From: an uncultured Lachnospiraceae bacterium | Lineage (GTDB): Bacteria > Bacillota > Clostridia > Lachnospirales > Lachnospiraceae | Length of the DNA: 45,522 nt | Direction of reading: 5' to 3' | Assembly: GCA_900550475.1 (NCBI GenBank) | Contig: URSA01000018.1 | Span: 1 to 45,522, forward strand | Part shown: positions 32,454-40,716 of the stretch, one piece after another | Layout: every line of letters starts with the position of its first letter | How positions within the stretch are numbered: the stretch's first letter is position 1 | Translations under genes and position numbers: made by a program | The notes under the pieces: model-generated | Told to the model about the DNA's origin: nothing | Seen by the model: the letters and a program-made list of their open reading frames with translations, nothing else | The model's database searches: none

Positions 32454-32968
32454 CTGTTTTCTGGAAAATTATTTTTTTCCATTTTATTGCGGATACGGAG
32501 CTCTTTAAAGAAAGTGGTCAGCATCCGGCTGCACTCCTCCTCCAGCACGCCGTCCATGATCTCAACCTGATGGTTGAACTCCGGCATCTGCAGGACATTC
32601 AGGATGGAGCCTGCACAGCCCGCTTTGGGGTTCTTACAGCCGATCACCACCTGTGGGATGCGTGCCTGAACAATGGCGCCGGAGCACATCTGGCAGGGTT
32701 CCAGCGTCACATAGAGCGTACAGTCCTCCAGCCTCCAGTCGCCGATGACACGGCTGGCTTTTTTGATCGCAGTAATCTCCGCGTGGGCAAGGGTGCTCTT
32801 GTCGGTGTTGCGGCGGTTGTAGCCTCTGCCAATAATGCGTCCCTCATAGACGATGACGCACCCGATCGGCACTTCGCCGAGCAGATAAGCTTTTTTTGCC
32901 TGTTTCAGTGCTTCCTTCATATATGTTTGTGCCAGCTCCGGTTCGGGCATTTTCAAAAAACGGTTCAT
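32450..32968 (-). CDS. tadA: tRNA(adenine-34) deaminase
   Basis: 172 residues from MNRFLKMPEPELAQTYM with GGAGGG just upstream. The zinc deaminase motifs are intact: H62-A-E64 (catalytic Glu, zinc His) and P91-C92-QM-C95 (zinc cysteines). TadA converts A34 to inosine in tRNA-Arg(ACG). The ten-residue N-terminal extension before the usual start is mild. It is transcribed from its own promoter, divergently from the NrdG-type gene. Confidence 0.94.
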   Translation of the reverse strand: MNRFLKMPEPELAQTYMKEALKQAKKAYLLGEVPIGCVIVYEGRIIGRGYNRRNTDKSTLAHAEITAIKKASRVIGDWRLEDCTLYVTLEPCQMCSGAIVQARIPQVVIGCKNPKAGCAGSILNVLQMPEFNHQVEIMDGVLEEECSRMLTTFFKELRIRNKMEKNNFPENS

Positions 32969-32989
32969 AGGGAAACCCTCCTGCCTGCT

Positions 32990-33019
32990 ATTATAGCATG
33001 CAGAAAGCCACTTGGGCAA
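32990..33019 (-). promoter_or_regulatory. Promoter of tadA
   Basis: On the minus strand TTGCCC (33019-33014) and a perfect TATAAT (32995-32990) are 18 bases apart. Confidence 0.65.
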
Positions 33020-33040
33020 TTGGCGTATTTGTGGTATGCT
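33012..33040 (+). promoter_or_regulatory. Promoter of the NrdG-type gene
   Basis: TTGGGC (33012-33017) and TATGCT (33035-33040) are 17 bases apart. The -35 overlaps that of the divergent tadA promoter. Confidence 0.5.
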
Positions 33041-33125
33041 AGGTAAAGGTGACGGGGAGCGTGACAACACGGCTTTGCGAATGGCGCGTGCTGAACTGTT
33101 ATAGGTATAGATGGGAGTGATAACC

Positions 33126-33821
33126 TTGAAAATTCACGGATTGAATAAAACGACATTGCTGGATTATCCCGGACGGGTGGCGGCTACGGTTTTTACGGGC
33201 GGCTGCAACTTCCGCTGTCCGTTCTGCCATAACGGCGAGCTGGTGCGGCAGCCGGATTTGTTTCCGATGATAGCGGAGGAGGAGATTCTGGCTTTCCTGC
33301 GAAAGAGAAAGGGCGTGCTGTCCGGGGTCTGCATTACGGGAGGGGAACCTACCCTGCAGCCGGATCTGGCTGCGTTTATCGGAAAAATAAAGGATATCGG
33401 GCTGGCGGTGAAGCTGGATACCAACGGCTACCGGCCGGAGGTCTTGAAAGAATTGCTGCAAAAGGGCATGCTTGATTACGTGGCGATGGACATCAAAAAC
33501 AGTCTGGGGAAATATGCACTGACTGCGGGCTGCCGGGAACTGGATACCGCGCCCGTGGAGGAGAGCGTGCGCCTGATCAGAGAAAGCGGCACAGAGTATG
33601 AGTTTCGCACAACGGTGGTAAAGGAGCTCCACGATGCGTCGGATTTTGCGCAGATCGGAGAGTGGCTTTCCGGCGCCCGGGCGTATTTTTTACAGGCGTA
33701 CCGCGACAATGAAAATGTGATCCAGAGGGGATTTACTTCCTATACAAAGGAGGAGCTGGAAGCGTTTCTTCCGGCGCTCAGGGAGAAGATCGAAAAAGTA
33801 GAACTGCGGGGCATTGACTGA
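33126..33821 (+). CDS. Anaerobic ribonucleoside-triphosphate reductase activating protein-type radical SAM enzyme
   Basis: 231 residues, start taken as TTG at 33126 (MKIHGLNKTTLLDYPG) because GGGAGTG lies 7-8 bases upstream; an in-frame ATG at 33111 has no site. The radical SAM motif is C27-NFR-C31-PF-C34. GGEPTLQPDL and DTNGYRPEVL follow, as in the NrdG-like activase group. This class forms glycyl radicals on anaerobic ribonucleotide reductase, but some members act on other proteins. No nrdD gene is in the window, so the partner is unconfirmed. Confidence 0.85.
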   Translation: MKIHGLNKTTLLDYPGRVAATVFTGGCNFRCPFCHNGELVRQPDLFPMIAEEEILAFLRKRKGVLSGVCITGGEPTLQPDLAAFIGKIKDIGLAVKLDTNGYRPEVLKELLQKGMLDYVAMDIKNSLGKYALTAGCRELDTAPVEESVRLIRESGTEYEFRTTVVKELHDASDFAQIGEWLSGARAYFLQAYRDNENVIQRGFTSYTKEELEAFLPALREKIEKVELRGID

Positions 33822-33829
33822 CCCCGCAG
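33804..33829. terminator. Terminator between convergent genes
   Basis: CTGCGGGG (33804-33811) pairs with CCCCGCAG (33822-33829) across the end of the activase gene. The following runs are only partly T-rich on either side. Confidence 0.6.
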
Positions 33830-33838
33830 GAAGTTTCA

Positions 33839-34375
33839 TTATTTTCTGGCGGGAATGATCCCTGCCTTTTGCAGTGCGGTGTAGAGGATCGGAACCAGCA
33901 CAAGCTGAAGCAGAATAGCGGGAAAACAGGATACAAAGTAGCCGGTTGCCCACATCTGAATGGTGTAGGTGCCTTTTGCAAAGATCAGCGCCCGCACGAT
34001 GCCGGTCAGGATACGACCGCTCAACATGGCAGTCAGAAGGCTGATGTAGATATCCGCAAGCTGTTTTCCGGTGTGGACAAAATGCATCATCAGTCCGATC
34101 ACGAGCCCATAAATGGCAAGCTCAATCATCATGGTGGGTGCATAGGCGGCTGCCGGCATGCCGGTCAGAAGTGAGGAGACCAAAGGCCCTGCCAGACCAC
34201 AGATCAATCCGTACTGGGGACCGCATATAATACCGCAGAGCAGCACGGGCAGATGCATGGGGGAAAACAGGATTCCGCCGTTGGGGATAAAGTGGAACGC
34301 CATGGGCAGCACAACGCACAGGGCAATGCACACAGCCGTGGCGGCAAGATGATAGATAGGAAACTTTTTTTGCAT
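33839..34375 (-). CDS. ECF transporter S component
   Basis: 178 residues from MQKKFPIYHLAAT; AAAGGAG lies six bases upstream of this ATG. Five or six spans are visible (AATAVCIALCVVLPMAFHF; PVLLCGIICGPQYGLICGLAGPLVSSLL; MIELAIYGLVIGLMMHF). The basic N-terminus, the AlaXXX-rich first helix and the GxxxGLICGLxGPL segment are typical of S components, which bind a vitamin or similar small molecule for a shared EcfAAT module elsewhere. The substrate cannot be assigned. It begins 17 bases downstream of a tRNA-Ser. Confidence 0.85.
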   Translation of the reverse strand: MQKKFPIYHLAATAVCIALCVVLPMAFHFIPNGGILFSPMHLPVLLCGIICGPQYGLICGLAGPLVSSLLTGMPAAAYAPTMMIELAIYGLVIGLMMHFVHTGKQLADIYISLLTAMLSGRILTGIVRALIFAKGTYTIQMWATGYFVSCFPAILLQLVLVPILYTALQKAGIIPARK

Positions 34376-34392
34376 CGCCATCTCCTTTGAGC

Positions 34393-34477
34393 GGTGACGG
34401 TGGGATTCGAACCCACGTGCCCCGGAGGGCAAACGCATTTCGAGTGCGCCCCGTTATGACCACTTCGATACGTCACC
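34393..34477 (-). tRNA. tRNA-Ser(CGA)
   Basis: 85 bases. Acceptor arms GGTGACG and CGTCACC pair fully. The anticodon stem GCGCA/TGCGT encloses loop CTCGAAA with anticodon CGA. A long variable arm GCCC-GGGC marks a class II (serine) tRNA, and the T arm GTGGGTTCGAATCCCAC is intact. The 3' CCA is not encoded. It reads UCG. Confidence 0.96.
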
Positions 34478-34548
34478 AGTGGCTTCTATTTTATAGCATC
34501 GGAATGGATTTTGCAACAATAAAATGCGGACGCATAATCAGAAACAAA

Positions 34549-34577
34549 TTGAGATATAGCTCTGAATGTGGTAGAAT
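34549..34577 (+). promoter_or_regulatory. Promoter of the pfkA-dnaX operon
   Basis: TTGAGA (34549-34554) and TAGAAT (34572-34577) are 17 bases apart, 45 bases before the pfkA start. Confidence 0.6.
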
Positions 34578-34622
34578 GATAAAAGATTTTCAGGAGAAAA
34601 TAGATCGCAGGAGGGACGGCAG

Positions 34623-35696
34623 ATGAAAAGAATCGGAATGCTTACAAGCGGCGGTGACTGTCAGGCTTTGAACGCAGCCATGCGCGGAGTGGTCAAAACA
34701 CTGGTGAACAGTGGAGAAAAAGCGGAGATTTACGGATTTCTGGATGGGTACAGAGGATTGATTTACGGGAATTACCGGATGCTTACGGGCAAGGACTTTT
34801 CAGGTATCCTGACGGTGGGCGGTACGATTTTGGGAACCTCCCGCACGCCCTTCAAGCTGATCAGGGAGCCGGATGAGAACGGAATCGACAAAGTGGAGTC
34901 CATGAAAAAGAATTACAAAAAGCTGAAGCTGGACTGCCTTGTGATTCTGGGCGGAAACGGTACGCACAAAACTGCGAACCTTTTGCGCGAGGAAGGCTTG
35001 AATGTGGTGACGCTTCCCAAGACCATCGACAATGATCTGTGGGGCACGGACATGACATTCGGATTCCAGAGCGCGGTGGATATTGCCACCAACGCCATTG
35101 ACTGCATCCATACCACCGCAGCGTCCCATGGGCGCGTGTTTATCGTGGAGGTCATGGGACATAAGGTCGGCTGGCTGACCCTGAACGCAGGTATGGCGGG
35201 CGGTGCGGATATCATCCTGCTTCCCGAGATTCCCTATAATATTGATAAAGTGGTGGATGCCATCGAGCAGAGACACAAGAACGGCAGCAGATTTACCATT
35301 ATTGCCGTGGCGGAGGGCGCGATCTCCAAGGAGGACGCAAAGCTCTCCAAGAAGGAATACAAGGAGAAGCTGCGCAACAGAAAGTATCCGTCCGTCTCCT
35401 ATGAGGTGGCGGCGCAGATTCAGGAAAAGACCGGCAGAGAGGTGAGAGTGACCGTGCCGGGGCATGTGCAGAGAGGCGGAAGCCCCTGCCCGTATGACCG
35501 CGTGTTTGCCAGCAGACTCGGCTCTGAGGCGGGCAAGCTGATTCTGGACGGCGAGTATGGTTTCATGGTGGGATATAAAAATCGTGAGATCGTCAAGGTG
35601 CCGCTTGAGGAAGTGGCGGGCAAGCTTAAGACCGTGTCACCGGATGCCACTATTGTGCAGGAAGCTAAGATGTTAGGCATCTGCTTCGGAGATTAG
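34623..35696 (+). CDS. pfkA: 6-phosphofructokinase
   Basis: 357 residues. It phosphorylates fructose-6-phosphate in glycolysis. The start is typical (MKRIGMLTSGGDCQALNAAM). The phosphoryl-donor site has GGNGT (N112, G113) and the catalytic loop PKTIDNDLWGTD. The Gly after GGN and the Gly in LWGTD favour ATP, where PPi enzymes carry Asp and Lys. The Asn replacing the usual Asp is characteristic of the long clostridial/actinobacterial subgroup, in which donor use is mixed. The C-terminal GHVQRGGSPCPYDR is present. It leads a five-gene run with dnaX four bases downstream. Confidence 0.93.
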   Translation: MKRIGMLTSGGDCQALNAAMRGVVKTLVNSGEKAEIYGFLDGYRGLIYGNYRMLTGKDFSGILTVGGTILGTSRTPFKLIREPDENGIDKVESMKKNYKKLKLDCLVILGGNGTHKTANLLREEGLNVVTLPKTIDNDLWGTDMTFGFQSAVDIATNAIDCIHTTAASHGRVFIVEVMGHKVGWLTLNAGMAGGADIILLPEIPYNIDKVVDAIEQRHKNGSRFTIIAVAEGAISKEDAKLSKKEYKEKLRNRKYPSVSYEVAAQIQEKTGREVRVTVPGHVQRGGSPCPYDRVFASRLGSEAGKLILDGEYGFMVGYKNREIVKVPLEEVAGKLKTVSPDATIVQEAKMLGICFGD

Positions 35697-35700
35697 GTCT

Positions 35701-37305
35701 ATGTCTTACACAGCGCTGTACCGAAAGTTCCGCCCCGATAATTTTGAAGATGTAAAGGGGCAGGATCATATTGTAACCACATTGAAAAATCAAATAAAGG
35801 CAAACAGGATCGGACATGCATACCTGTTCACCGGGACGCGGGGAACGGGCAAGACCACCATTGCCAAGATCTTTGCCAAGGCGGTAAACTGTGAAAATCC
35901 CGTGAACGGAAGCCCATGCGGGGAATGTGCCGTCTGCAGGGCGATAGCGGGCGGTGCCAGCATGAATGTGATCGAGATCGATGCGGCATCCAACAACGGC
36001 GTGGACAATATCCGTGAGATCGTGGATGAGGTTTCCTATTCCCCGGCGGAGGGCAAATACAAGGTTTATATCATCGATGAGGTGCATATGTTGTCCATAG
36101 GGGCGTTCAATGCACTGTTGAAAACCTTGGAGGAGCCCCCTTCCTATGTCATTTTTATTCTGGCGACCACGGAAGTGCATAAGATCCCGATCACGATTCT
36201 GTCCCGGTGTCAGAGGTATGACTTCAAGAGAATCAGTATCGACACCATAGCCGACCGGATGCGGGAGCTGATGGACACGGAGCAGGTGCAGATCGACGAT
36301 AAGGCGCTGCGCTATGTGGCGCGTATGGCGGACGGCTCCATGCGTGACGGACTGAGCCTTCTGGATCAGTGCATTGCGTTTCATCTGGGACAGGAGCTCA
36401 CCTATGAAAAGGTGCTGGATGTGCTGGGAGTTGTGGATACGGAAGTGTTCAGCCGCCTGTTCAGAAGCCTTCTGAAGGCGGATGTGCTGCAATGCATCGG
36501 CGTGCTTGAGGATATTGTGATGCAGGGGCGGGAGCTTGCACAGTTTGTCGCGGATTTCACATGGTATCTGCGCAACCTGATGCTGGCGAAGGCAACGGAC
36601 AATATCGAAGATGTCATAGACGCATCCTCGGAGACCATAGCGCGTCTGAAGGAAGAAGCCGAAATGGCGGAGCTTGAGACCGTTATGCGATATATCCGTA
36701 TCTTTTCGGAGCTTTCAGGACAGCTCCGCTATGCCGCGCAGAAGCGTATTCTCATTGAGATGGCGCTGATCAAGGTGTGCCGCCCTGCCATGGAGACCAC
36801 GCAGGATGCCATTCTTGACCGGATCCGTGTGGTGGAGGATAAAGTGGAAAACGCAGCGATCCTGCCCGAGGGCATGGACGCTTCCGTTTTTTTGGCGGGG
36901 GGAGGCTCACAGGCGGGAGCACCGGCGGTGCGCCCCAAAATAGAACTGCCCAAGGCAATCCCCGAGGATGTGCAGGCGGTCGTCTCAAAATGGCAGGCAA
37001 TCATAGGAAGCGCGGACAATCCCATGAAAATGTATCTGAAGTCATCCAAGCCCAGTCTGGGAAGCGACGGCAAGCTGATGATCGTGCTGCAGGACGGGCT
37101 GGCGTCGGATTACTTTACAAAGGGAGAGGGAAACAAGGAGCAGCTTGAGCGGCTTCTGAGCGAGTTTTCCGGAAAAGAAATGCAGGTGAGCATACAGGTT
37201 GCGGCGAGCAGCAGGGAGTATGATGAATCCTATCCCGACCTGACAAAGCTGATCGCGATGGATGTGGAAGAGGAAGACGGGGACGGACAGAGCTCCGACT
37301 TTTAG
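35701..37305 (+). CDS. dnaX: DNA polymerase III subunit gamma/tau
   Basis: 534 residues. The AAA+ core shows Walker A GTRGTGKTT (K51), the zinc module C64...C73-GE-C76-AV-C79, Walker B VYIIDEVHML, sensor 1 ILATTEVHKI and arginine-finger region LSRCQRYDFK. The remaining 200 residues form the clamp-loader collar and a tau-like tail. A DnaX short form from frameshifting is not evident because no A-rich slippery site was noted. It loads the sliding clamp at replication forks. Start 35701 follows pfkA by four bases. Confidence 0.96.
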   Translation: MSYTALYRKFRPDNFEDVKGQDHIVTTLKNQIKANRIGHAYLFTGTRGTGKTTIAKIFAKAVNCENPVNGSPCGECAVCRAIAGGASMNVIEIDAASNNGVDNIREIVDEVSYSPAEGKYKVYIIDEVHMLSIGAFNALLKTLEEPPSYVIFILATTEVHKIPITILSRCQRYDFKRISIDTIADRMRELMDTEQVQIDDKALRYVARMADGSMRDGLSLLDQCIAFHLGQELTYEKVLDVLGVVDTEVFSRLFRSLLKADVLQCIGVLEDIVMQGRELAQFVADFTWYLRNLMLAKATDNIEDVIDASSETIARLKEEAEMAELETVMRYIRIFSELSGQLRYAAQKRILIEMALIKVCRPAMETTQDAILDRIRVVEDKVENAAILPEGMDASVFLAGGGSQAGAPAVRPKIELPKAIPEDVQAVVSKWQAIIGSADNPMKMYLKSSKPSLGSDGKLMIVLQDGLASDYFTKGEGNKEQLERLLSEFSGKEMQVSIQVAASSREYDESYPDLTKLIAMDVEEEDGDGQSSDF

Positions 37306-37332
37306 AACAGAAAAATGCAGGAGGAGAAGAAA

Positions 37333-37680
37333 ATGGCAAAGAGAGGCGGATTTCCCGGCGGTGGAATGCCGGGCAACATGGCAAATCTGATGAAGCAGGC
37401 ACAGAGAATGCAGCGTCAGATGGAGGAGAGCCAGAAAGAGCTGGAGACAAAGGAGTTTACCGCAACAGCAGGCGGCGGTGCGGTGGAAGTGACGGTGTCC
37501 GGCAAGAAGGAAGTGCTGAAGGTGAAGCTTTCCGATGAGGTGGTGGATCCCGAAGATATCGAGATGCTGCAGGATCTGATCGTTGCGGCAACCAACGAGG
37601 CATTGCGCAAGGCTGACGAGGAGAACGCAGCCATGATGAATAAGATGACCGGCGGTCTGGGCGGAGGCTTTCCCTTATAA
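37333..37680 (+). CDS. YbaB/EbfC nucleoid-associated protein
   Basis: 115 residues. The start is MAKRGGFPGGG at 37333, with AGGAGGAG (37319-37326) before it. An upstream ATG at 37315 lacks a site. The DNA-binding core is visible as NLMKQAQRMQRQMEESQKEL, then TAGGGAVEVTVSGKKEVLKV and DLIVAATNEALRKADEE. The standard dnaX-ybaB-recR order supports it. The protein binds DNA as a dimer. Confidence 0.95.
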   Translation: MAKRGGFPGGGMPGNMANLMKQAQRMQRQMEESQKELETKEFTATAGGGAVEVTVSGKKEVLKVKLSDEVVDPEDIEMLQDLIVAATNEALRKADEENAAMMNKMTGGLGGGFPL

Positions 37681-38276
37681 TGGAAATGTATAGCGGGCAT
37701 ATCAATAAATTAATTGAAGAGCTTGCCGCGCTCCCGGGAATCGGCAGCAAGTCGGCGCAGAGACTGGCGTTCTATCTGATCAATATGCCGCAGGATAAGG
37801 TAAACCGTCTGGCTTCCGCGATTGTGGATGCCAAGGAGAACGTGCGCTACTGCAAGGAGTGCTTTACACTGACCGACAAGGAGATCTGTCCTGTCTGTGC
37901 CAACGCTTCGCGCAATCACAAGCAGATCATGGTGGTGGAGAACACAAGGGATCTGGCTGCCTACGAAAAGACAGGGAAGTACGAGGGCGTTTACCATGTG
38001 CTGCACGGCGCAATCTCGCCCATGCTGGGAATTGGGCCGGCGGACATCAGGCTGAAGGAGCTGGTGAGCCGTCTCGAACAGGATGTGGATGAGGTGATCA
38101 TTGCGACCAACTCCAGCCTTGAGGGGGAGACCACAGCCATGTATATCAGCAAGCTGATCAAGCCCACCGGGGTAAAGGTAACGAGGATTGCCAGCGGAGT
38201 TCCCGTGGGCGGAGATCTGGAGTACATAGATGAGGTGACATTGCTTCGGGCGTTGGAAGGACGTACCGAGATGTGA
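37680..38276 (+). CDS. recR: Recombination protein RecR
   Basis: 198 residues, the normal length. The N-terminal helix-hairpin-helix (LPGIGSKSAQRLAFYLI) is followed by the zinc finger C58-KE-C61 and C70-PV-C73. A Toprim domain (MVVENTRDLAAYEKTGKYEGVYHVLHG, split as VVENTRD and YHVLHG) and the C-terminal Walker-like EGETTAMYIS follow. RecR works with RecF/RecO in loading RecA at gaps. The start overlaps the preceding stop by one base (TAATG at 37678). Confidence 0.96.
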   Translation: MEMYSGHINKLIEELAALPGIGSKSAQRLAFYLINMPQDKVNRLASAIVDAKENVRYCKECFTLTDKEICPVCANASRNHKQIMVVENTRDLAAYEKTGKYEGVYHVLHGAISPMLGIGPADIRLKELVSRLEQDVDEVIIATNSSLEGETTAMYISKLIKPTGVKVTRIASGVPVGGDLEYIDEVTLLRALEGRTEM

Positions 38277-38290
38277 TAAGGAGGATGAAA

Positions 38291-39340
38291 ATGGCTGTAT
38301 CCAAGAGGAAATTCGGCATGACGAAGAACGGGGAAACAATGGAGCTGTATACCATTGCTAACGGGAAGGGCATGCGTGCGGAGGTAATGAATTACGGCGC
38401 CATTCTGGTAAAGCTGGAGGTGCCGGATCGTGACGGAAAGCTGGAGGATGTAGTGCTGGGATTTGATGAGGCGGATCAGTATTTCGGCAATTACAGCTTT
38501 TTTGGCGCTACGGTGGGTCCCAATGCCAACAGAACCGGGAATGCGCAGTTTTCCATTGACGGAAAGAAATATGAGCTGGACGTCAATGATGGCGTGAACA
38601 ATCTTCACAGCCATATTGAAAAGGGTTACCACAAGCGCATCTGGGCGGCGCAGACCGGGGACAATTTTGTAAAGTTTTCCCTTAATGGGGAAGCGGGGGA
38701 TCTGGGCTTTCCCGGAAACAAGAGCGTCAGCGTGACGTATCTGCTTACTGACGAGGGTCGTCTGGAGCTGCATTATCATGCGGAGAGCGATGAAAAAACC
38801 GTGATCAACATGACAAACCATACATACTTCAATCTGGAGGGTGCGGGAAACGGAGACATTGAGGAGCACACGCTCTGGCTGAAAGCCTCCCATTATACGC
38901 CGGTGGCAGCAGGCGCCATTCCTACGGGCGAGATTGCACCGGTTGCCGGAACGCCCATGGACTTTACCACACCTCAGAAGGTGGGCAGCCGTATCCGCGA
39001 TGAGTTTGAACAGCTTAAGCTGACGGGCGGCTATGACCACAACTGGGTGATCGATGATTTCGACGGAAGCCTGAAACTGTTTGCCGAGGTGCGCGCACCA
39101 AAGAGCGGAAGAGTGCTGAGAGCCTATACCAACCTGCCGGGCGTACAGTTTTATGCAGGAAACTTCATTGACAAACAGGCGGGGAAGAACGGCGCGGAGT
39201 ACGGTCCCCGCAGCGGTCTGTGTCTGGAGACACAGTTCTACCCGGATTCGGCAAACAAGCCGCAGTTCCCGTCCGCGATATTCGGACCGGACAGAATCTA
39301 CGATTACACCACGGTGTATGAGTTCTTGACCGACAAATAG
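38291..39340 (+). CDS. galM: Aldose 1-epimerase
   Basis: 349 residues from MAVSKRKFGMT; AGGAGG (38279-38284) is six bases upstream. GalM interconverts alpha and beta anomers of hexoses. The conserved segments are present: NYGAILVKLEVPDR, GPNANRTGNA, NNLHSHIEKGYHK, the catalytic His in NMTNHTYFNL, and the catalytic Glu in GLCLETQFYPD. It ends the pfkA operon and is followed by a strong terminator. Confidence 0.95.
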   Translation: MAVSKRKFGMTKNGETMELYTIANGKGMRAEVMNYGAILVKLEVPDRDGKLEDVVLGFDEADQYFGNYSFFGATVGPNANRTGNAQFSIDGKKYELDVNDGVNNLHSHIEKGYHKRIWAAQTGDNFVKFSLNGEAGDLGFPGNKSVSVTYLLTDEGRLELHYHAESDEKTVINMTNHTYFNLEGAGNGDIEEHTLWLKASHYTPVAAGAIPTGEIAPVAGTPMDFTTPQKVGSRIRDEFEQLKLTGGYDHNWVIDDFDGSLKLFAEVRAPKSGRVLRAYTNLPGVQFYAGNFIDKQAGKNGAEYGPRSGLCLETQFYPDSANKPQFPSAIFGPDRIYDYTTVYEFLTDK

Positions 39341-39356
39341 AACAGGACGCAGTATG

Positions 39357-39388
39357 ACGCAGGAGCCAAAGCGGCTTCTGCGTTTTTT
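39357..39388 (+). terminator. Rho-independent terminator after galM
   Basis: ACGCAGGAGCC (39357-39367) pairs with GGCTTCTGCGT (39373-39383), with one G-U pair, and six T residues follow. Confidence 0.92.
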
Positions 39389-39482
39389 GTCGAGGAAAAA
39401 AGGACATGTCGGCCACAATTCGTGTAAATATGCGTTCCGTCTGATGTATACTTTCCCCAAAACGATAAGGGGAGGATGTGCC

Positions 39483-40658
39483 ATGGAGCTGCCTAAAAAT
39501 ATTGTACAGATTGGAAAACCGGACAGATTACATAAGATTTTTGTTGAGGATTATGTGGTTTCATACATAAAGCAGCTTGGCAGGACAGGCTGCGGGGAAG
39601 CCGTGGGACTGGCACTGTATGGCAGATCCTACGAGGAGAACGGCTGCAGCTATTATTTTCTTTACAGCGCCGCAAAAGTGGAGGGGCTGGAACACAGAGG
39701 TCCCTACCTGTCCCAGATAGAAAAGGAAGAAGTGGAGAAGATCGGGAGGCAGCACTTTCCCGAGTATGATTTTCTGGCATGGTGCAGTGTCAGGGAGGAG
39801 CTTGCGGACAGCATCTATGTGCTGAAACAGGGAAAAGGTGTTGAGGTGGGCGGCTATGCCTGCTTTTATGAGAAAAATGAGAGCATGCTGAATTACATGC
39901 TCATGCTGGCGAGACAGGAGAAGCGCGAGGAGAGTACGGACGATGCCGCAGGAGGCGGAAAGCCCGCAAGAGGAGAGTGGAAGGCGGAAACCTACCGGAA
40001 ACCTGTGCCGGAGCGGGAGGAAAAAACGGAGGCGGCAAAGAGCGGCGGGAAAAAGAGGGTGGTGGCGGCAGCGGCGCTGTTTGCACTGTGTCTGCTCGGG
40101 GTCAGCACACTCAGCGACCCTGTAAAAATGGAAGAATTGCAGGTAACTGCCAGACAGGTGATCGCCAGTCTTTCGGAGCAGAAGCTGCCGGATACTCTGT
40201 CAAAGGAGACGGAAGCAGCCGGAATTTCCGGCGGCAGTGCCGGGCTGGGTGAAACAACTGGTTCCAATCCGGGAAACGGGGAGGCAGCAGCCGGTTTGGA
40301 GGATGCGGATCAGCCTGCGTTAAACGGTGCGGGGGAAGAATCAGGTCAGCTTGCAGTAAACGGTGCAGGGGAAGAATCGGATCAGCTTGCCGTAAACGGC
40401 GCGAGGGAAGGAACGGAGCAGTCCGCCACGGACGGCGCAGGGGAGGAGACACCGCAGCCCACAGACCAGCCTGCTTCAAATGACACTCCTGTCACATCTG
40501 CGCCGGTGGTCTACACCATTGTAAAGGGGGACACCCTGATCAGTATCTGCCGTGCAAAATACGGAAGCATCGATAAAATACAGGAAATCTGCGAACTGAA
40601 TCAAATTTCCGATCCGGACAGCATCGCCGTGGGACAAACCATTTTACTTCCGCAGTAG
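39483..40658 (+). CDS. Membrane protein with cytoplasmic domain, transmembrane helix and extracellular LysM domain
   Basis: 391 residues from MELPKNIVQIG, with GGGGAGG at 39469-39475. Residues 1-145 form an N-terminal domain (FVEDYVVSYIKQ, GEAVGLALYGRSYEENG, FPEYDFLAWCSV). A basic linker leads to one hydrophobic helix (192-210), so this domain should face the cytoplasm. Outside comes an acidic linker containing a 12-residue repeat (281-328) and a C-terminal LysM (342-391; YTIVKGDTLISICRAKYG, IAVGQTILLPQ), which binds peptidoglycan. The N-terminal domain has the alpha/beta spacing of an MPN/JAB fold but lacks the metal-binding histidines. This is my inference, not established. Confidence 0.8.
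   Translation: MELPKNIVQIGKPDRLHKIFVEDYVVSYIKQLGRTGCGEAVGLALYGRSYEENGCSYYFLYSAAKVEGLEHRGPYLSQIEKEEVEKIGRQHFPEYDFLAWCSVREELADSIYVLKQGKGVEVGGYACFYEKNESMLNYMLMLARQEKREESTDDAAGGGKPARGEWKAETYRKPVPEREEKTEAAKSGGKKRVVAAAALFALCLLGVSTLSDPVKMEELQVTARQVIASLSEQKLPDTLSKETEAAGISGGSAGLGETTGSNPGNGEAAAGLEDADQPALNGAGEESGQLAVNGAGEESDQLAVNGAREGTEQSATDGAGEETPQPTDQPASNDTPVTSAPVVYTIVKGDTLISICRAKYGSIDKIQEICELNQISDPDSIAVGQTILLPQ
40323..40454 (+). repeat. 36-base tandem repeat in the LysM-protein gene
   Basis: Copies begin at 40323, 40359, 40395 and (partial, diverged) 40431, encoding NGAGEESxQLAV. The first two differ at few positions. The same unit length occurs at 26791. Confidence 0.85.
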
Positions 40659-40663
40659 TTGTG

Positions 40664-40672
40664 TGCTATACT
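40664..40672 (+). promoter_or_regulatory. Extended -10 promoter for the DUF5711 gene
   Basis: TGCTATACT (40664-40672) fits the TGnTATAAT extended form, immediately after the LysM-gene stop and 45 bases before the next start. Confidence 0.55.
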
Positions 40673-40716
40673 GAAAAAAGCAAAAAGGTGCGGCGCGGGT
40701 CGCATGAGGGAGTACT

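Noticed and set aside
32455..32470. Possible CodY box (GTTTTCTGGAAAATT) near the importer promoter
   Set aside because: It departs from AATTTTCWGAAAATT by an inserted base and about four mismatches, too weak to report.
37991..39484. Long open frame on the minus strand across galM (497 residues)
   Set aside because: It is antisense to the clear galM and recR genes, has His/Arg/Leu-rich composition and no ribosome binding site.
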